The notes beneath the pieces are model-generated. The model was not told where the DNA came from. It did no database searches and saw only the letters and a list, made by a program, of their open reading frames with translations. This document shows positions 9,958 to 23,293 of a stretch of 64,000 bases of DNA, one piece after another (position 1 is the first letter of the stretch; each line of letters starts with the position of its first letter). This stretch comes from Ignelater luminosus (taxonomy: Eukaryota > Arthropoda > Insecta > Coleoptera > Elateridae). Both the position numbers and the translations under genes were made by a program. The stretch lies in NCBI GenBank assembly GCA_011009095.1, contig VTPC01000425.1, positions 16,247 to 80,246 of the forward strand, in the 5' to 3' direction.

Positions 9958-12900
9958 ATTCCCTTAATTATAATAATATAATAAATTATTTTTACTGTAG
10001 AAAATCCCTGAAGAAATACTAATAAAAGTATGAAAGCTTGGAATTAGCTTTTTTATTAATTAAGAAAGACCTAACCCGTTACAAATAATTAAAATATTAA
10101 CAACAAGATCGTTATCATTAAAATTACATATAAAGTTTATTTAATTAATAGTATTACATAACTAGCCTTTGATAAATGCATTATATTGTGTAAGAAATAA
10201 AACACCTAGTTTGTACAAAAAATTGTAACCTCCTTTTTTACCTATCATTTTTAAAAAATAAACTTTTTAATTATCGGTACAAATTGAAACAAAATTTGGA
10301 CTATTAACATAATTATTGCGAAATTATTTAATTTCAGAAGTAATAGAACAACAAAGTGAATTTTACTTACGAAAATTATTTTTACGAAAATAAAGCAAAC
10401 ATAGATAAACTTGAACATTTCAAACGTCTGTACTGTGATAAAATACTGGGCATACAGCTATATAAAATTTATTTTTAAAAAATGGCAATAAAATAACGGA
10501 AATGATGATGCTGGTTTTTTTATTTAATTTTTTATTTCATATTTTAGTTTTTATTGCATTAATTTAAAGCTAAAAAGAATAAAATATTATTTTGGAATTT
10601 TTTATATAGCAAAAGATTAAATCAAAACGTATAATACGCAACTTGGTATCTGTTGTTAAAAATAACTTTATTTTATAGAATTAGACAGATTTACAGAAGT
10701 TTAAGAATTTCTTTTATAATTATTTAATTCAATAGCAGTGTAATTATTGTAGCTTTTTTATATAAAATTAGTATTACATAACTTGATGTTTTTTTTTTTG
10801 TTGTTGTTTATCTGCGGTACAATTGTGATGGTAATGTAATGATAACACAAATGATACCATAGGGTAGCATTCAGTACATGAAAGTAAACTATCTGTAAAA
10901 TAATTCTACCTTTATAAAAAAAATTATTTATTCTTTTGCTCAAATTATAAAAAATTAATGTTTGAAAATTATTAGCAATTGCATAAGTGCCATGGTACAC
11001 TAAACTTAATTTAATTTTGTTTATAATTAATCTGTTAAACTTTTTATCTAAATGTCCAAATAAGAATTTAATAACCAAATCCAACATTTTTTTATTTTTT
11101 ATTTTTTTAAATTTTTTTATTAATAATAATTTCCAAATTTATACAATTTCTACTTAAATCTGTTAATAGAATAATCGAAATATAATAATTTAAACTGATG
11201 AACTTTTTAATCGAGAGTTAATAACTTCAGTACTTATTCTTGTAAAATTAATTCATGTCTCTTTCTACTTTAATATTTTTAACTCTAGCTTTAACAGTTA
11301 AATACTTAATAATTGAAAGCCTATAAACCTTCTTTACAGGTTTATGTTATATCAAATTACATCTTTAAAAGTAAGTTTTCCTTAAAACGGTTCGTTAACA
11401 TTCAGCTTATCCAAGACAACATTCTTGTGTGCACAACTGGAAATTTTATAATTTGCTGTAAAGAAACGATAGAAAACTGTTATTTATTATTATAGTTAAT
11501 TTATTATTTAGACAATTCGATAAAATATCGGCACGTTGAAAAAGAAATCTAAATCCATTCATAATTAATTCTAAAAAGTGAAACAGAATTATTTAAGACC
11601 ATAGCCAAGCAATACTTGTTTATAAAAATATTTAAAACTGCATGACTTTCTAAAAGTTCTTTCTTCAATCGAAAAAAGAGAGTACAAGATTCCCCAGGGT
11701 GGTTCTATGACCACAAAAAGCGATTACCATCAATTCGAAAGCATAATCTGCTGATCCTACATACACATCGCTTCATTTTCGGATTATCACACCGGACTCC
11801 TACGTTACCCATACATTCAGTGGGGTTGCAGTAGGGTGCAATTGTACCCCGAGGGTGTCATTCCCTTTTGAAGTTTAAACCACCTGTCCTATCGACGGTC
11901 CTCTTGCGCATCTATTATTTATATGTTCTGAATATATTTAAATTCCTTTCCTTTTGTTTAATTTAAAATTTTATTTAAAAGGGTAACATTAGATTCAATA
12001 AATGTTTCGATCTTTGGGTATTAAATTTCTTTTTAATTTGAAGCATGCTACAATTTATTAAAAGTAATAAGTAATAATTACATTATTTGATTTATGTTTG
12101 TATTAGTTCTTTCTTTTTCCAAAGTTAATGCCTCACTGGTAAGAGCATAATGAATGTGAAACTGCAGTTCAAGGCTGCGATTCTATAATATTGCAAATTA
12201 GTGCATCTTAGCTTTATGCAACAAACTTCTTGTGTTGTAGTTTTTTTATCACAGTTGGTAAAATGGATTGAAAAAAATTACAGACTCTGTTCCTAATTCT
12301 TCTTAAACAACACATTTTTATGCAGATTCTTGTTATGAGAGCTATTTCAGTTAATTTCAAAGGTTATCAGGCTATACCATTTATTTACTGTTGCACTTTT
12401 ATCTTAAATTATCTTAGAGAAATACTGCAATTATTATCTGAGCTAAATAGCCATGCCATGCGGTTATCAAATATTATTTAACTTTTTTTTTCAATTGGTA
12501 GTTTGAAGAATAAATCCATTTACTATTTATTTACTTCATTATTATATCTGGCTCCACGTTGAGCACCAATATTAAATGAAAAAAATCCAATTATAAAAAA
12601 TTTGTATCTTGTGGCAAAAAAGCGTGTTTATAATGTAGAAAGAAATTTTTAAGAATGTTTTTGGAGATCTAAAAGAAAGAAATGCTAGCTCGTATTCCAG
12701 AATGTATAATATGATCCATAGGAACATTAAAAAAATCTATAGTATAAGACAGAGTGGAAAAGAGGACAAGATGATTCCTGGGGATCCCATAATCTCTAGA
12801 TGCTGGCACATTTTTTTTGTTAATACAAAAATGCAGAATTGTAAGAAAACGACTAATAGCAAAATTGGAGGAAACTGTCTATGATTCCAACCTTAAGAGA

Positions 12901-13892
12901 AGACAGAAACAAAACCCCACGACTCGATCAATCGGTAGCCAAACTACTCACAAACCCGATAGGACCGTAACTAAAAAATGGAACACGAAAATGTTATTGA
13001 CCTTGCGTGCATGAATACTACTAGGTATTACGTACCTCCAGTATCATTTACGCAAAAACTGATAAAACCGTAGCTTGAAAATAAAGCTTCACTACAGATT
13101 TCATAGCCCTTTGCCAAGAAAGTGGTTGGATCAATTCGTGCAAATCACAAGAGAAAAGAAAGAAAGAAAAAGATCTCTAGCAATGCTAATATTTGGCCTG
13201 TTGTAATCAGGCACTAACTGGATAAAATCTCGTTTTGAGTAGATTGCAAACCACTTTGAGATCAATGTTTTATTAGGAAAGCATACAGCAAAGCAACAGT
13301 TTTTGTTCTGCTGATGCTCGAATGTGGTCCTACAATAAAAATATTTTCCCTAACTAAATACGTTATTAACCCCAACTGCTGACATTCCTTTCTAACCTGA
13401 TACAAACAAGACTACTACTGAAACTTCAATTCAAATTTAACAAACAGTAAAGAGAAATAGTATAGGTTTTGAGATTAGTGTAAAAAACGGGGTTGTAAGC
13501 AGCAAATTAACAACTGCTGATATCTTCAACGCTTTTACGTGAACCGGGACATTAAGAGCTAGAAAATCAAATCAGGTCAGAAAGAAGAAAATTCGAAGTG
13601 GAGAGATAAAGAAAAAGAAAAACAAAGGAGTTGTAGCAAAACGACCACTAATACTGTTCAATACACCTTGCCTAGGAATTGACGGGAAGGAAGCTCCCAA
13701 ATTCAAAATTACCTACTGCGCCTTATGACTTTTTCGGCAATTTTTGTTGGATATCTTCTGTAATACTAAAAAAGCATTCAAGATCCTATAGACTGCAGGG
13801 TATTCTAAGAATCTTTTTTACCGTTATCCTTCTGAGACGTATATAGTTTATATCCTCCTACTAAATAAACCATAACCAGTTATCAATAAGAA
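9958..13892. other. AT-rich non-coding stretch, partly decayed repeat
   Basis: I see no supportable gene here. The segment 11690-11930 is clearly less AT-rich than its surroundings but matches nothing I recognise. Between about 12650 and 13750 there are short broken open frames (for instance 12817-13014 and around 13500-13720) that look like old transposon coding sequence. I could not assign them to a family. Confidence 0.4.
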
Positions 13893-13894
13893 TA

Positions 13895-14821
13895 CGAGGT
13901 CTGTTCAAAAAGTATCGCAAATTTTGAATTTCCGCGTGTTACGTATATTCGATTTTCGATTTTTTTGTGGTGTTATGTTGGTACTTATGTCTCTCACTTA
14001 TGCCGACAAGTTCGGCCATTTTGAATGTTCAGTTAATTTTTGACAGCTGTTTTGCTTGGACGTGTTTTGGCTCGTCTTCGATTTTTGCCTATTCCAAAAA
14101 ATGGATCAAAGAATCTGTATCAAATTTTGTGTGAAAAACAAAATTAAGTGCGCGGACGCATTCCGAATGTTGACTGTGGCATATGGTGAAGCTACCTTGG
14201 ACCGAAGCAACGTTTATCGGTGGTACAAAATGTTCTCAGAGGGCCGAGAAGATGTGAACGACGAAGAGCGTGCTTTTGGTTTTGCTTACAGTTTTCTTTG
14301 ATTGCAGGGGCGTGGTGCATCATGAGTTCTTGCCACAGGGTAGAACGGTCAATAAGGAATATTACTTGCAAGTTATGCGCAATTTGCGCGAAGCAATCCG
14401 CCAGAAACGCCCGGATTTGTGGAAGAACAAAAATTGGCTTTTGCACCATGATAACGCCCCTGCTCACACATCGTTGCTTGTGCGCGAATTTTTGGCCAAA
14501 AACAACACACTAATGATGCCGCAGCCACCGTATTCCCCAGACCTGGCCCCCTGTGACTTTTTCTTGTTCCCGAAACTGAAGAGGCCCATGAAAGGACGAC
14601 GCTGCGCTACGATTGAGGAGATAAAGACGGCATCGAAGAAGGAGCTGAACAAGATCACAAAAAATGATTTTTTGAAGTGCTTCGAGGATTGGAAAAAACG
14701 TTGGCACAAGTGTATAATATCTGATGGGGATTACTATGAAGGGTACAAAATAGATATTCATGAATAAATAAATAATTTTTGAAAAAATACAAAATTCGCG
14801 ATACTTTTTGAACGGACCTCG
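13895..14821 (+). mobile_element. Internally deleted mariner
   Basis: A 927-bp element is flanked by TA (13893-13894 and 14822-14823), with inverted ends CGAGGTCTGTTCAAAAAGTA and the complementary TACTTTTTGAACGGACCTCG. That gives about 24 bp with one mismatch. A complete mariner is about 1.3 kb, so roughly 350 bp have been lost from the interior. The ends are well preserved, so the element could in principle still be moved by a related transposase. Confidence 0.92.
14101..14767 (+). pseudogene. Mariner transposase remnant, internal deletion
   Basis: The N-terminal part begins at the ATG at 14101 (MDQRICIKFCVKN) and runs to about 14272 (EGREDVNDEERA), covering the first helix-turn-helix region. 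It then jumps, out of frame, to the C-terminal catalytic half starting near 14275 (VFFDCRGVVHHEFLPQGRTV). Motifs HHDNAPAH and LAPCDFFLF give the last two catalytic aspartates with 34 residues between, and the frame runs to the stop at 14765-14767. The missing centre includes the second DNA-binding helix and the first catalytic aspartate. It belongs to a mariner lineage different from the other copies in the window. Confidence 0.9.
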
Positions 14822-15089
14822 TATAACGATCTGTGGAGACCCCATCTACGATACCAAAAGGTTTTTGTGCAACTAATATAATCTCAATGTTGAGCCCATG
14901 TGTGTTTAATCTGTCATCTAATCTACTCCTTTTACCTTTTCTACTGAATATTAAAAGATTTATACTTACATTCTCTTTTGGTAACTTTTTAGCTATGCTA
15001 TCGATCTTTTCATTTCCGAAATATTCTTCGTCAGTTTTTAATTTAATATAAAGTTACACGGCTCGTATCTTTTATCTGCAATAATTTCT

Positions 15090-15851
15090 GGTACGGATGA
15101 CATGGTGGTGATGGTGAAATCAGAGAGAGACCTACAACATAACATAAATTTAGTAAATCGAGAACTGCATGGGATAAATATGTCAATAAATGTAAAGAAA
15201 TCCAAATTTATGTTAATATCATTGAAAAGAAAAACTCATAAAATCATCTTAGAAGGTGAGATATTGGAACAAGTAAACAAATTTAAATACCTGGGCACAA
15301 TCATCAAAAACAATGGTAAGATCGACAAGGAAGTAGAAGAAAAAGAGTTGAAAATGTGGGACAGGTGTTTAATATGACAAAACATACGTTTCTGAGTAAA
15401 AGAAAAATTTCTAAACAAGTTAAAGTAGAAGTGATAAAAAAAGTAATAAAACCAACCCTAGTGCACCCAAGTAAATCGTGGGTTTTAATGGAAAAGAATA
15501 AAAGTAAACTCAATGCGACTGAAATGCGGTTTCTAAGAAAAATCGAGGTCACAACTAGTAGTACAGCTGATAAAAGATACAATATAGGATAGATAACTGG
15601 GATGGTTGGATCATGTTTACAGAACGTCCAAATAAAACATAACAAGAAAAGTTTTTGAAGCGAAACCTGAAGGCAAAAAGAAAAGAAAGACTTCGAAAAA
15701 CCTGGAAACAATTAGTGACAGAGGTAGCGAAGCGGAGGGGTATACACTAGAACAAAGCAAGAGAAATATCTCAAGACAGAAAATTATGGAAGAAGAAATA
15801 TAAAACACCAATTACTCAACTCGTCTAGTTTCAGTAAGTAAGTAAAGTAAG
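15090..15851 (+). pseudogene. Non-LTR retrotransposon (RTE/CR1-like) 3' fragment
   Basis: This is the C-terminal part of a LINE reverse transcriptase. A GTDDMVVMVKSE string (15090-15125) corresponds to the YADD catalytic motif with the first two residues changed. It is followed by a thumb-like region NINVKKSKFM-type (here SINVKKSKFM) and FKYLGTIIKNNGKI to about 15350. After a frameshift come HTFLSKRKISKQVKVEV and KPTLVHPSKSWV (15356-15592). Past another break are pieces of the usual C-terminal tail, FEAKPEGKKKRKT and RQKIMEEE. The sequence ends near a short TAAG repeat (15833-15850), and some RTE-type elements do end in such microsatellites. Several frameshifts and stops make it dead. The 5' part is absent here. 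Confidence 0.75.
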
Positions 15852-16280
15852 AGACCCCTAGGAGACCAATTTTTGCTTTAACTAAGCTCAAATTGCCCAA
15901 ATTCGACCAAATATGGTGGATTGCATGTTTCATTCTTGTTCTAATTTCTTATATAAAGTTATTATACATGGAAAGAAGCTATTTAATTAGTGTATAGCCA
16001 TAAAAAGCTAATTTCTTCTATCGACTTTGTAACGGTGATTCCATCATCTATTAGCCGCAAGAAGGAATGGCCATTATAATCAGACCATACTGCGGGTGCT
16101 CTGTAGATAGATCGTTTTCAGTTTCTCAGTAGCTACCTCCCATAATCTATTACACATAGTCTTTTAATTTTTTGCAGCATCTCAAAAATTTAATAGCAGG
16201 TTCACGTATTTTCTTTTCGACACTAAAAAACATTTCCTGCGGTTATGTTGTATACTAACTTATCCACATTGGCTCACTTG
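15852..16280. other. Non-coding stretch between LINE remnants
   Basis: No gene was recognised. Part of it may be further decay of the minus-strand reverse-transcriptase remnant that follows. Confidence 0.4.
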
Positions 16281-16514
16281 TCACAAACCGTACCTACTAT
16301 AAAATAAGCTGGTCGTCTCAAAAGGATTCATAATTTCCTTTTCCGGCTCATTTATCTGACTTTTCTCAACGTGACAAATTAGCTTTGCCATCGATGTCAA
16401 CCATAAAATCGGTCCTGAAGCGAACCTTTGCGGATATTTTCTATTTACATTTTGCATTATTTTGCCGTTCTCGACTGTTGAACCTTCTAAAAAGCTTGCA
16501 ACTAATCTCCCCAA
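16281..16514 (-). pseudogene. Probable non-LTR reverse transcriptase fragment
   Basis: A 77-codon minus-strand frame includes QRFASGPILWLTSMAKLI. It resembles the reverse-transcriptase motif GxPQGSxLGPxLWNxxMxxL of R1/jockey-type LINEs, but with several key residues changed, including the G of PQG. No catalytic YxDD can be followed in frame after it. It is read as a very old fragment. The upstream minus-strand frame 16949-17143 may be part of the same relic but is not recognisable. Confidence 0.45.
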
Positions 16515-19500
16515 CCTTCTTTCTTGGGTGCTGTAATACAGTAAAATAATTTATTTTAAGCCCTGATAATATTTAACAACCTACCTGTTTTTTCCAAACA
16601 ATACCCAATCCTTTTGGCTGTTAGCTTATACAATTTTTCCCAAAAACAGAGAAAATGAAAATGCGCCTATAACCTTTACCGCTTTTCTTAGGTAATCAAA
16701 TCACCCTGATAGCTTTCAAACAGTTTGGTTAGACATGGTTTCTAAGGCAGTAATCAGATATTCTGTAAAGAAAGTCGCTTACTAGGGTAAAACATTGTTT
16801 TTCTTTTGAAACCGTAAGTCCATCGACTTCTGGAACCTTGACTCTCTCCTATATTTGTAAAAAATTTTCCAATTTGTGCTATTGTAAAATCTGACTCTTT
16901 AGCTTCTGACTGTGAAGTTTCATCTTGCTGTACGACTGTGATTCCTCTTTAGTTTTCCCATTCTTGAGAAAATATAGAAGTAAACAGTGTAACTTTTGAC
17001 AAAATCTTCTGATCATATAGTACCAGTTCCAAGCGGTTCGAAAAACGTTTACAGTCAGTACACCTAGCAGGCAGAAAGAACCGTAAGAAAAGAGCGGTAA
17101 CTAAAGTTTTGACTTCATCTCTAGAGAAACCAAACCTGTTCAAAACAAAAGATGGTATATTAGGAACGCAGTTCCAAGGGCGCTGATCTAGATGCTTATT
17201 GTCTTGCTCATGCCGGCGACAACACGTTTGACAACCTTTGTTGGTACTATTCTTTGTCGCTCTTTACATATCTCTCATTCAATCTTTTTAATCGCCAAGA
17301 AAAATTTTTAATTTAGCGATAGAATAAATCTTCTTAAATGATCACCACTTCTATTTCGCCAGCTTTGTGGCAACCACAACATGCGTTTGTCGTTTCTTTA
17401 ATTGGGAAATTAAAAATGTCATCACTACCAAGATTGGATTAAGTTATGATAATTGACAAATATGAAATTTATATGTTCTAATCACAAATAGTCTGTTGAT
17501 AAAAATTGAAAAAGAATTTCAAGGTGCGAAGAGTTAGGACTTTTCACTATGATAGTAGTACATTATTTAATGAAGAAAAAGTTTATGCAACACAAAAAAT
17601 GAATGGCAATTGCCTTTCACAATTTCAATTATTTACTGTCATTTATTATTAACGAAGACTTAAAAAGCAAAACTGCACTTCGATACAAAAGAAACAAACT
17701 AGAAACTCCTTAAAACTTTTCTGCCAACAGTTTGTAACGTACTTGAAGCTTAATGTTCTAGAGAACTTCCCGCATTTTTAAGAACAAGTTAACATTTGTA
17801 TTTTTCATTTATTTACTTTTTTATATCAACGTAATTAGCTTTTAAATCATTTAACGAATATTTAAATCCTTTTCTTAAATAAAAACCGTCTGGGTATTTT
17901 TCAAATTTCACCCCTTAAAACAATTTAAAATCCTTTTTAAAAGAGAGAACCTCCAACTCGGCTTTTATTTATTAATTGCAAAATTTAGAGAACAAACGTG
18001 TTTGTGCCGTTTGTGTCCCATAAAATATTCACCTCTCCTTCATGACTCGCTTTTGAATGCCAAGAGAAAGTGGGCGGCAAGGGGAAAAGAGTCCAAGTTT
18101 GTAATTGCAAGAGATGATGTTTAATGACTTTTTAATGGACGGCCGACACGGACGCCTCTCCAGCTCCCGCGGAAAATACTTTTGAGCGTGGTTGTTTTTT
18201 CGAGGAGATTCCTGCTTGAAATTTGACTCGAATCTTTAATAATTTTTTCATTTTAAGAAGCTGGTAACGCGCCTTCGTGGTTATACTTATAGGATGCAAT
18301 TGTTTTATATTAGTTTTCTAAGTGTTTGGAATTTTGTAGGACTTTGTAAAGAGAGATAAAATGTTAAAATTGGAATTATTTTTACAATAATAATATGTTT
18401 GAAATTTCAAACTTATTTAAGTATATCGCATAGGGGTTGGACAAATTTCCACTTTCCATCCCTCAAAATAACCCTCAATACTGGGTGGCGCCCCCGGCGT
18501 TAGCAAGAAGAAGCAATCATTCTTACGCTGCGAGCTGTCATTTATATCGACCAATCAGGGTAGAGCTTGTACACCCCATACTTATTTAGACTGAAGTTTC
18601 CTGAAAATAATAGACAAAACTGATACCGTCTCGGTTTGATTTCCATTTTATGACATTATATTTTTTATTATCTCTAGAAGTATCACGATTTTTTTTCAGT
18701 TTTCTTTTGAGAATCAAGATTCATCTTTAGCTGAAATAATAATAAAAACATAAATATATACAATTAATTATATTACTAATTTAAAAATTGCATTTTATAA
18801 TAAGCTTTATTCTATAAAAAGTTAGATTTTTCTCTATAAATTAAAAGTTCGCTTTGTGTACCTTCCAGTGGAACCGTATGGTTCATTCTACATTGCAAAT
18901 TGAAATCAATAATAGATGGTAATAGATTCAGTTCAGTTTTTTTGATGTCGATTTTGATCAGATGTCCACAGCATCACGTCTAACAAAGTTCCCTCGGATT
19001 CCTGCTGTCATCATTACTAGAATTATTTCAGTGGAAAATTCATGAACAATCTGTCGTATTTTTTCCCTTACAAATGTAATTTCTAATTTGTGTTTGATAT
19101 TTATATGCTGGAAATGAATGGATAAATGGAATTAAAACAAATCGGGAATTAAATTAACAATATATTTAAATGCCAAGTGAAGTTAAAAGTTGTTCTAAAT
19201 TAAGTCTACATAGTTACAAATAAAATGACCTTGATGGCAAATAAGATGTATCGATTTTGTATAAACTTTATTACATAAAAGGATTCGACTTTTAGAAAAG
19301 GAACTTTATTCCTTTGGACTCTTCACTTAAGTTTAAACATAATTTAAAGAATTGGAATAACATGTAATAGGTATATATACCTTTTTGCTTTGTATTTCTC
19401 ATTTGGATATTATTTCATGTAAGCCCCAATAACTATTTTGTTAATGCGTTTGCATATTTTCAAATCTAATTCCGTTTTGTACGAGACAAAAAATTCGGAA

Positions 19501-21647
19501 TTAATGATTGGTTTAATTATTAAACAATTAAGGCATCCGAGAAGATACCTACTCAATTAGTTTTTGGTCATATCACAAGATATCACCAAAAGGCTGTTAA
19601 TTTTGTTAAATAGATTCAATTAATTAATTCTGAAACTACTCAATAAAGCAATGAAAATGATAAGGGTTTTAGGAATTCTAACCTTGAAATATACGTCTAC
19701 TAACAGACTTAATCCCAACAATGCCAATATAGTACTACTTCTTAAAGTTACAATTTGTCCTTGTTTATGAATTACCCAGTATGGCTGTCTAGCAACTTAT
19801 TAGTTAAATTGTATCTTCTTGCGTTTAGCACAAACAAGTTTAACAAACATTTTTAGTTCGTTAGTCAGTTATTTAGCAAATGTAGAAAAGTAACTTCGAA
19901 ATATAAAAAAGTGAAACTGGATTCATTCGATACCCCAGACTAGGAAATCTTCTTCAGTCTGTACTGTGTTGTCCCAAGCGTTCAAAACAGGGAAAAAAGA
20001 AAATCTTAGATCAATCCTTGGACTCATACGCAAAGTATTTTACCACATATTCGATCATCTAACCTATTAGCAGAAATATGAATGAGTTCTGAAGACGCAT
20101 TTTAACTTACTCAGTCTCTTTCTAAAATCATAAATCGTACTTTCTGAGAACAAAATTGCCTTCTCGAAAACATCTTGGGTTTTAGACGTGATGTCCTATA
20201 TAGAAGATGGTATTATGCTGGTTCACAAAATTAAACCAATCAACTATGAAGATGTGATTTTGATTGAAACTTGTGATAATTTTTTCATAAAGATCTAGCG
20301 TCTAACAAAATGATAAATTGTACATTTACCAAATCAAAAGTCACATGGAAACACATTATAATAACGAAGTACTCTTTGTGGTAGGTCTAGGTTGTGATAA
20401 CGAACTCGACATTGCTACAGGTGACCTTCTTACTACCAACTTTTTCCCTCACATAGAGTATTTGACCCGGACGACTTTCCAGAAATCGCTGGATTGATTT
20501 ACCATACGTGCAACACCTCTCATCTCATTTCCACTTGCAAACTTGTCATTATCTTATCTCTCCTTATAATCTTGTTGAAAAGCCTTGAAGTTCAAGACTT
20601 TATTTTCTTTTTTCTCAGTTAGACATATGTTAGCGTGATTCCAACCCAATGTCAACACTTTCAGAAACTTTTTATTTCAATAATTTTAGAACTACTGCTT
20701 TCCTATCGGGTAAACTAATGCACCTTATCTTCTCATAGACTACCACTACACGCTATAGATGTATGTTTTCTTTCTAATATTTAATACTTAGTCTGCGTTT
20801 TTGTACTGTAAATGCTACTAACTGCAGTTGAAGACGTCTTTTACTCCTAAATTTACCAATAGTCGATCTATCTGAAACTGTCCCAGTCTCTTACATTTTG
20901 CAGATTTGACGTAATTGGTAATGCGATAGCCCATTTAACAACTCACTTTACTTTAGCAATCTTCAACAGTTTTTTCGTTTCTAATTTGTGTTACTCTTTC
21001 AGATGCCCCATTTTCTTCTTTTAGTTATCATAAGCAACGACCTCAATTAACAGAAGTGTCAGTACATAACTTTGTGTCCTCATTTCTCTATGTTCAAACA
21101 CAAATCTAGTTTACTTTTCTAATAATTAACTGTAGTTTGTCTATCGTTGATCACAGTTGACATCTGTCTGGTAACTGACTTAGCCATATTCCACTTTAAG
21201 CCTTTCAAACCCCAACATAAGAACCTTCCAAAGGCCAAACTTCATGTTCATATTTTAAATCGTCTCCTCGACTGTTTCGTCACCGAGACGTTAAAGTCTA
21301 GGTAAGCAGAGCTCAATACATGCTACAATCTAAGCAGTCCAGCTGATTCTCAGAATGCTGCACTTTTGGATTTAGTGAAATTATCAAGAGCAGTATCGCT
21401 TTTGCAAGGCCCAATGGAACCTACTCAATAGGCTTCTTTGACTACAAACCACTAATGTCTCGTTCACAAAAGAGAAGAAACTCCAAGGCGTAATTACAAA
21501 ACAAAGCACGGAAGCCTCAATCCACCTGAAATTGCAAAAAGCTAACCCTCATTCACCTCTAATAAGTCAATAACGCAATCAATTACAATGTAAGATTAGC
21601 ATCGTTTGGCAATCATACCCAAAATGTTACAAACCTATGTATTTGTT

Positions 21648-21650
<3 letters not shown>
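16515..21650. other. Long non-coding stretch
   Basis: No gene is supportable in this 5.1 kb. The composition is AT-rich except for an islet at 18050-18200 and another at 18475-18570, which are listed separately. Scattered remnants may be old retroelements but none could be identified. Confidence 0.4.
18050..18200. other. GC-richer islet, possible conserved non-coding element
   Basis: This 150-bp stretch is clearly richer in G+C than its surroundings. It includes AAGTGGGCGGCAAGGGG and GGACGGCCGACACGGACG around an AT core with homeodomain-type sites (TTTAATGAC, TTTTTAATGG). There is no open frame. It could be a cis-regulatory element, a non-coding exon or an old repeat. The sequence alone does not decide. 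Confidence 0.25.

Positions 21651-21680
<30 letters not shown>
21651..21680. repeat. (ATC)n trinucleotide microsatellite
   Basis: Ten consecutive ATC/CAT units. They create a poly-histidine run in one open frame (21606-21824), which is not regarded as a gene. Confidence 0.95.
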
Positions 21681-21882
21681 TTAAACAAAGTTTTTACTTT
21701 CCACCTGAAAGGTTGTGATGCTGAAGGTGTTGGGCGATGCGATAGTCGGAGTGGTGATGATGTTCATGTAGTTGGCGAAAAGATTGCTGAAAAACTGATG
21801 ACATTGGAAAATGGTATAGATTGACAAGAGTTGAAAGGATGGTTGCTTTTATTGAGTAATGGGAGACACTGAAAAAGAGAGG

Positions 21883-21899
21883 TATATATATATATATAT
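21883..21899. repeat. Short (TA)n microsatellite
   Basis: About eight TA units in a row. Confidence 0.85.
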
Positions 21900-22392
21900 T
21901 AATGAATGGAGTATTGTCTGGATGAAGGAATTATGAAATTATAGACTTGAATTTAAGATAAAACAGCTTTTTTTTAAATCGCAAACCCCCGCAGTTTGCG
22001 TTGCAAAGGTTTTGATTGCAGTAAAAGCCGGGAGGGAAATTTCGGAGCTGAGAAGTGTGTCAGGTCTGAGGAGGTTCTGCTTTCAGCTATCTGATTGGAA
22101 AGTGGGTGGTCACGACCTACAGGAGGATCCTAGACCTCCAGGCTAGTCTAGCAAGCCAATCGGAGCGAAGCTGAGAAAAATTGTTTGTTTTTCTAAAAGA
22201 AATCTGTAAGTGTTCCTGTTTATAAACAGCATCGTATTCACGTATCTTACCATTATATTAATGTGATTATTAACAAAATCATCATCCTATGATCGTGGAA
22301 AAATGCTAATTGTTCTATTAATGGAGAGAATCTATCTTGGGTGTTGACGTGTAACCAAGTTGCCAAAATTAATTATTCACCGTAAATACTAC

Positions 22393-22473
22393 TTTGTATT
22401 CACAGTAGGAAGTTTAACTGGTGTAGTCCTAGCAAACTCATCAGTCGATATCATTCTGCACGATACATATTAC
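22393..22473 (+). pseudogene. cox1: NUMT: nuclear copy of mitochondrial cox1 fragment
   Basis: Twenty-seven uninterrupted codons read [16 protein letters not shown] followed by [11 protein letters not shown]. This is the highly conserved segment of cytochrome c oxidase subunit I around transmembrane helices IX-X; the usual insect version reads [14 protein letters not shown]. The match stops abruptly on both sides, and the expected VVAHFHYVLS continuation is missing. This is therefore a short mitochondrial DNA insertion in the nuclear genome and not a gene. There is one visible change (G to S after TVG) and no stop, so it is not very old or is short by chance. Confidence 0.88.
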
Positions 22474-23291
22474 GGGTTGAACCGACCTGTTGGAGAAACT
22501 GTAACCCTACGTCTGTTATTATTGTGATGGTTTCTCGGCAGCTGAGAAACCAAGACATGCTTCAAAAGCCCGATAAAGACAACAACATCTAAAGCAAGGT
22601 ACTTGACAGCTTTGATACCAATTTTTTCCAGCATGCAACAGCTTCATCAAACATTTCTTTACACAGGTTATGTTTTTATTCTTACAAATTTAGACTAGTT
22701 AGTCACTATCTTTTTCTGTGAAAATTAAAAAGTTTTTCACGTATCTATCTTTTTGATGGTAAGTCTTTCCAATAGTTTTTAGCTTATTTTATATCAAACC
22801 ACTCGTTACACTTGGCTTCCATGATTCCACCCCAACTTCTAGAAAATTGTACAAAACTGTAAGGTGAAAATCTCTGGTTGATTTTTGTTTGGTACTAACA
22901 ACAAGACGTGTCGAGTTCATCATTTTTAAAATAATTAACAACGGAAAATAACTCTGTGAATATAAATCTGTAGGAAAATGTAAGGTAGAAGTAGAGCATG
23001 AGGTACAGGTGCAGGTACAAACAGTAAATGAATTACAAATTGATTTTTAATCAAGGACATAGTATCATGGCTTATCTATCACATACATTTTGAGTTTGTG
23101 TAAGAATTAACAAAATTATACACTTACCTTGCGTCCAAAAGATAAGAGACAAAAGACCCAATAGAAGAAATGGAAACCAAAGATATTTAACACATGGACT
23201 AATGAGTTTGTTGTCTGTTAAGATTTAAGGTTAGATTGGGTTAGGCTAAACTAAGCTAGAAGTTGCTAAACAAATTTATATAAATAGAAAG
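22474..23291. other. Non-coding stretch
   Basis: No gene or repeat structure was recognised between the mitochondrial insert and the Tigger-like MITE. Confidence 0.45.
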
Positions 23292-23293
23292 TA

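Noticed and set aside
10758..11087. 109-codon minus-strand open frame
   Set aside because: The composition is that of AT-rich random sequence (Ile, Asn, Lys, Phe, Tyr), with no recognisable motif and no splice or start context.
11690..11930. GC-richer segment resembling a decayed coding repeat
   Set aside because: All six frames are broken and no family could be recognised, so no feature beyond the regional note is claimed.
21606..21824. Open frame with a poly-histidine run
   Set aside because: The histidines come from an (ATC)n microsatellite and the rest matches nothing.
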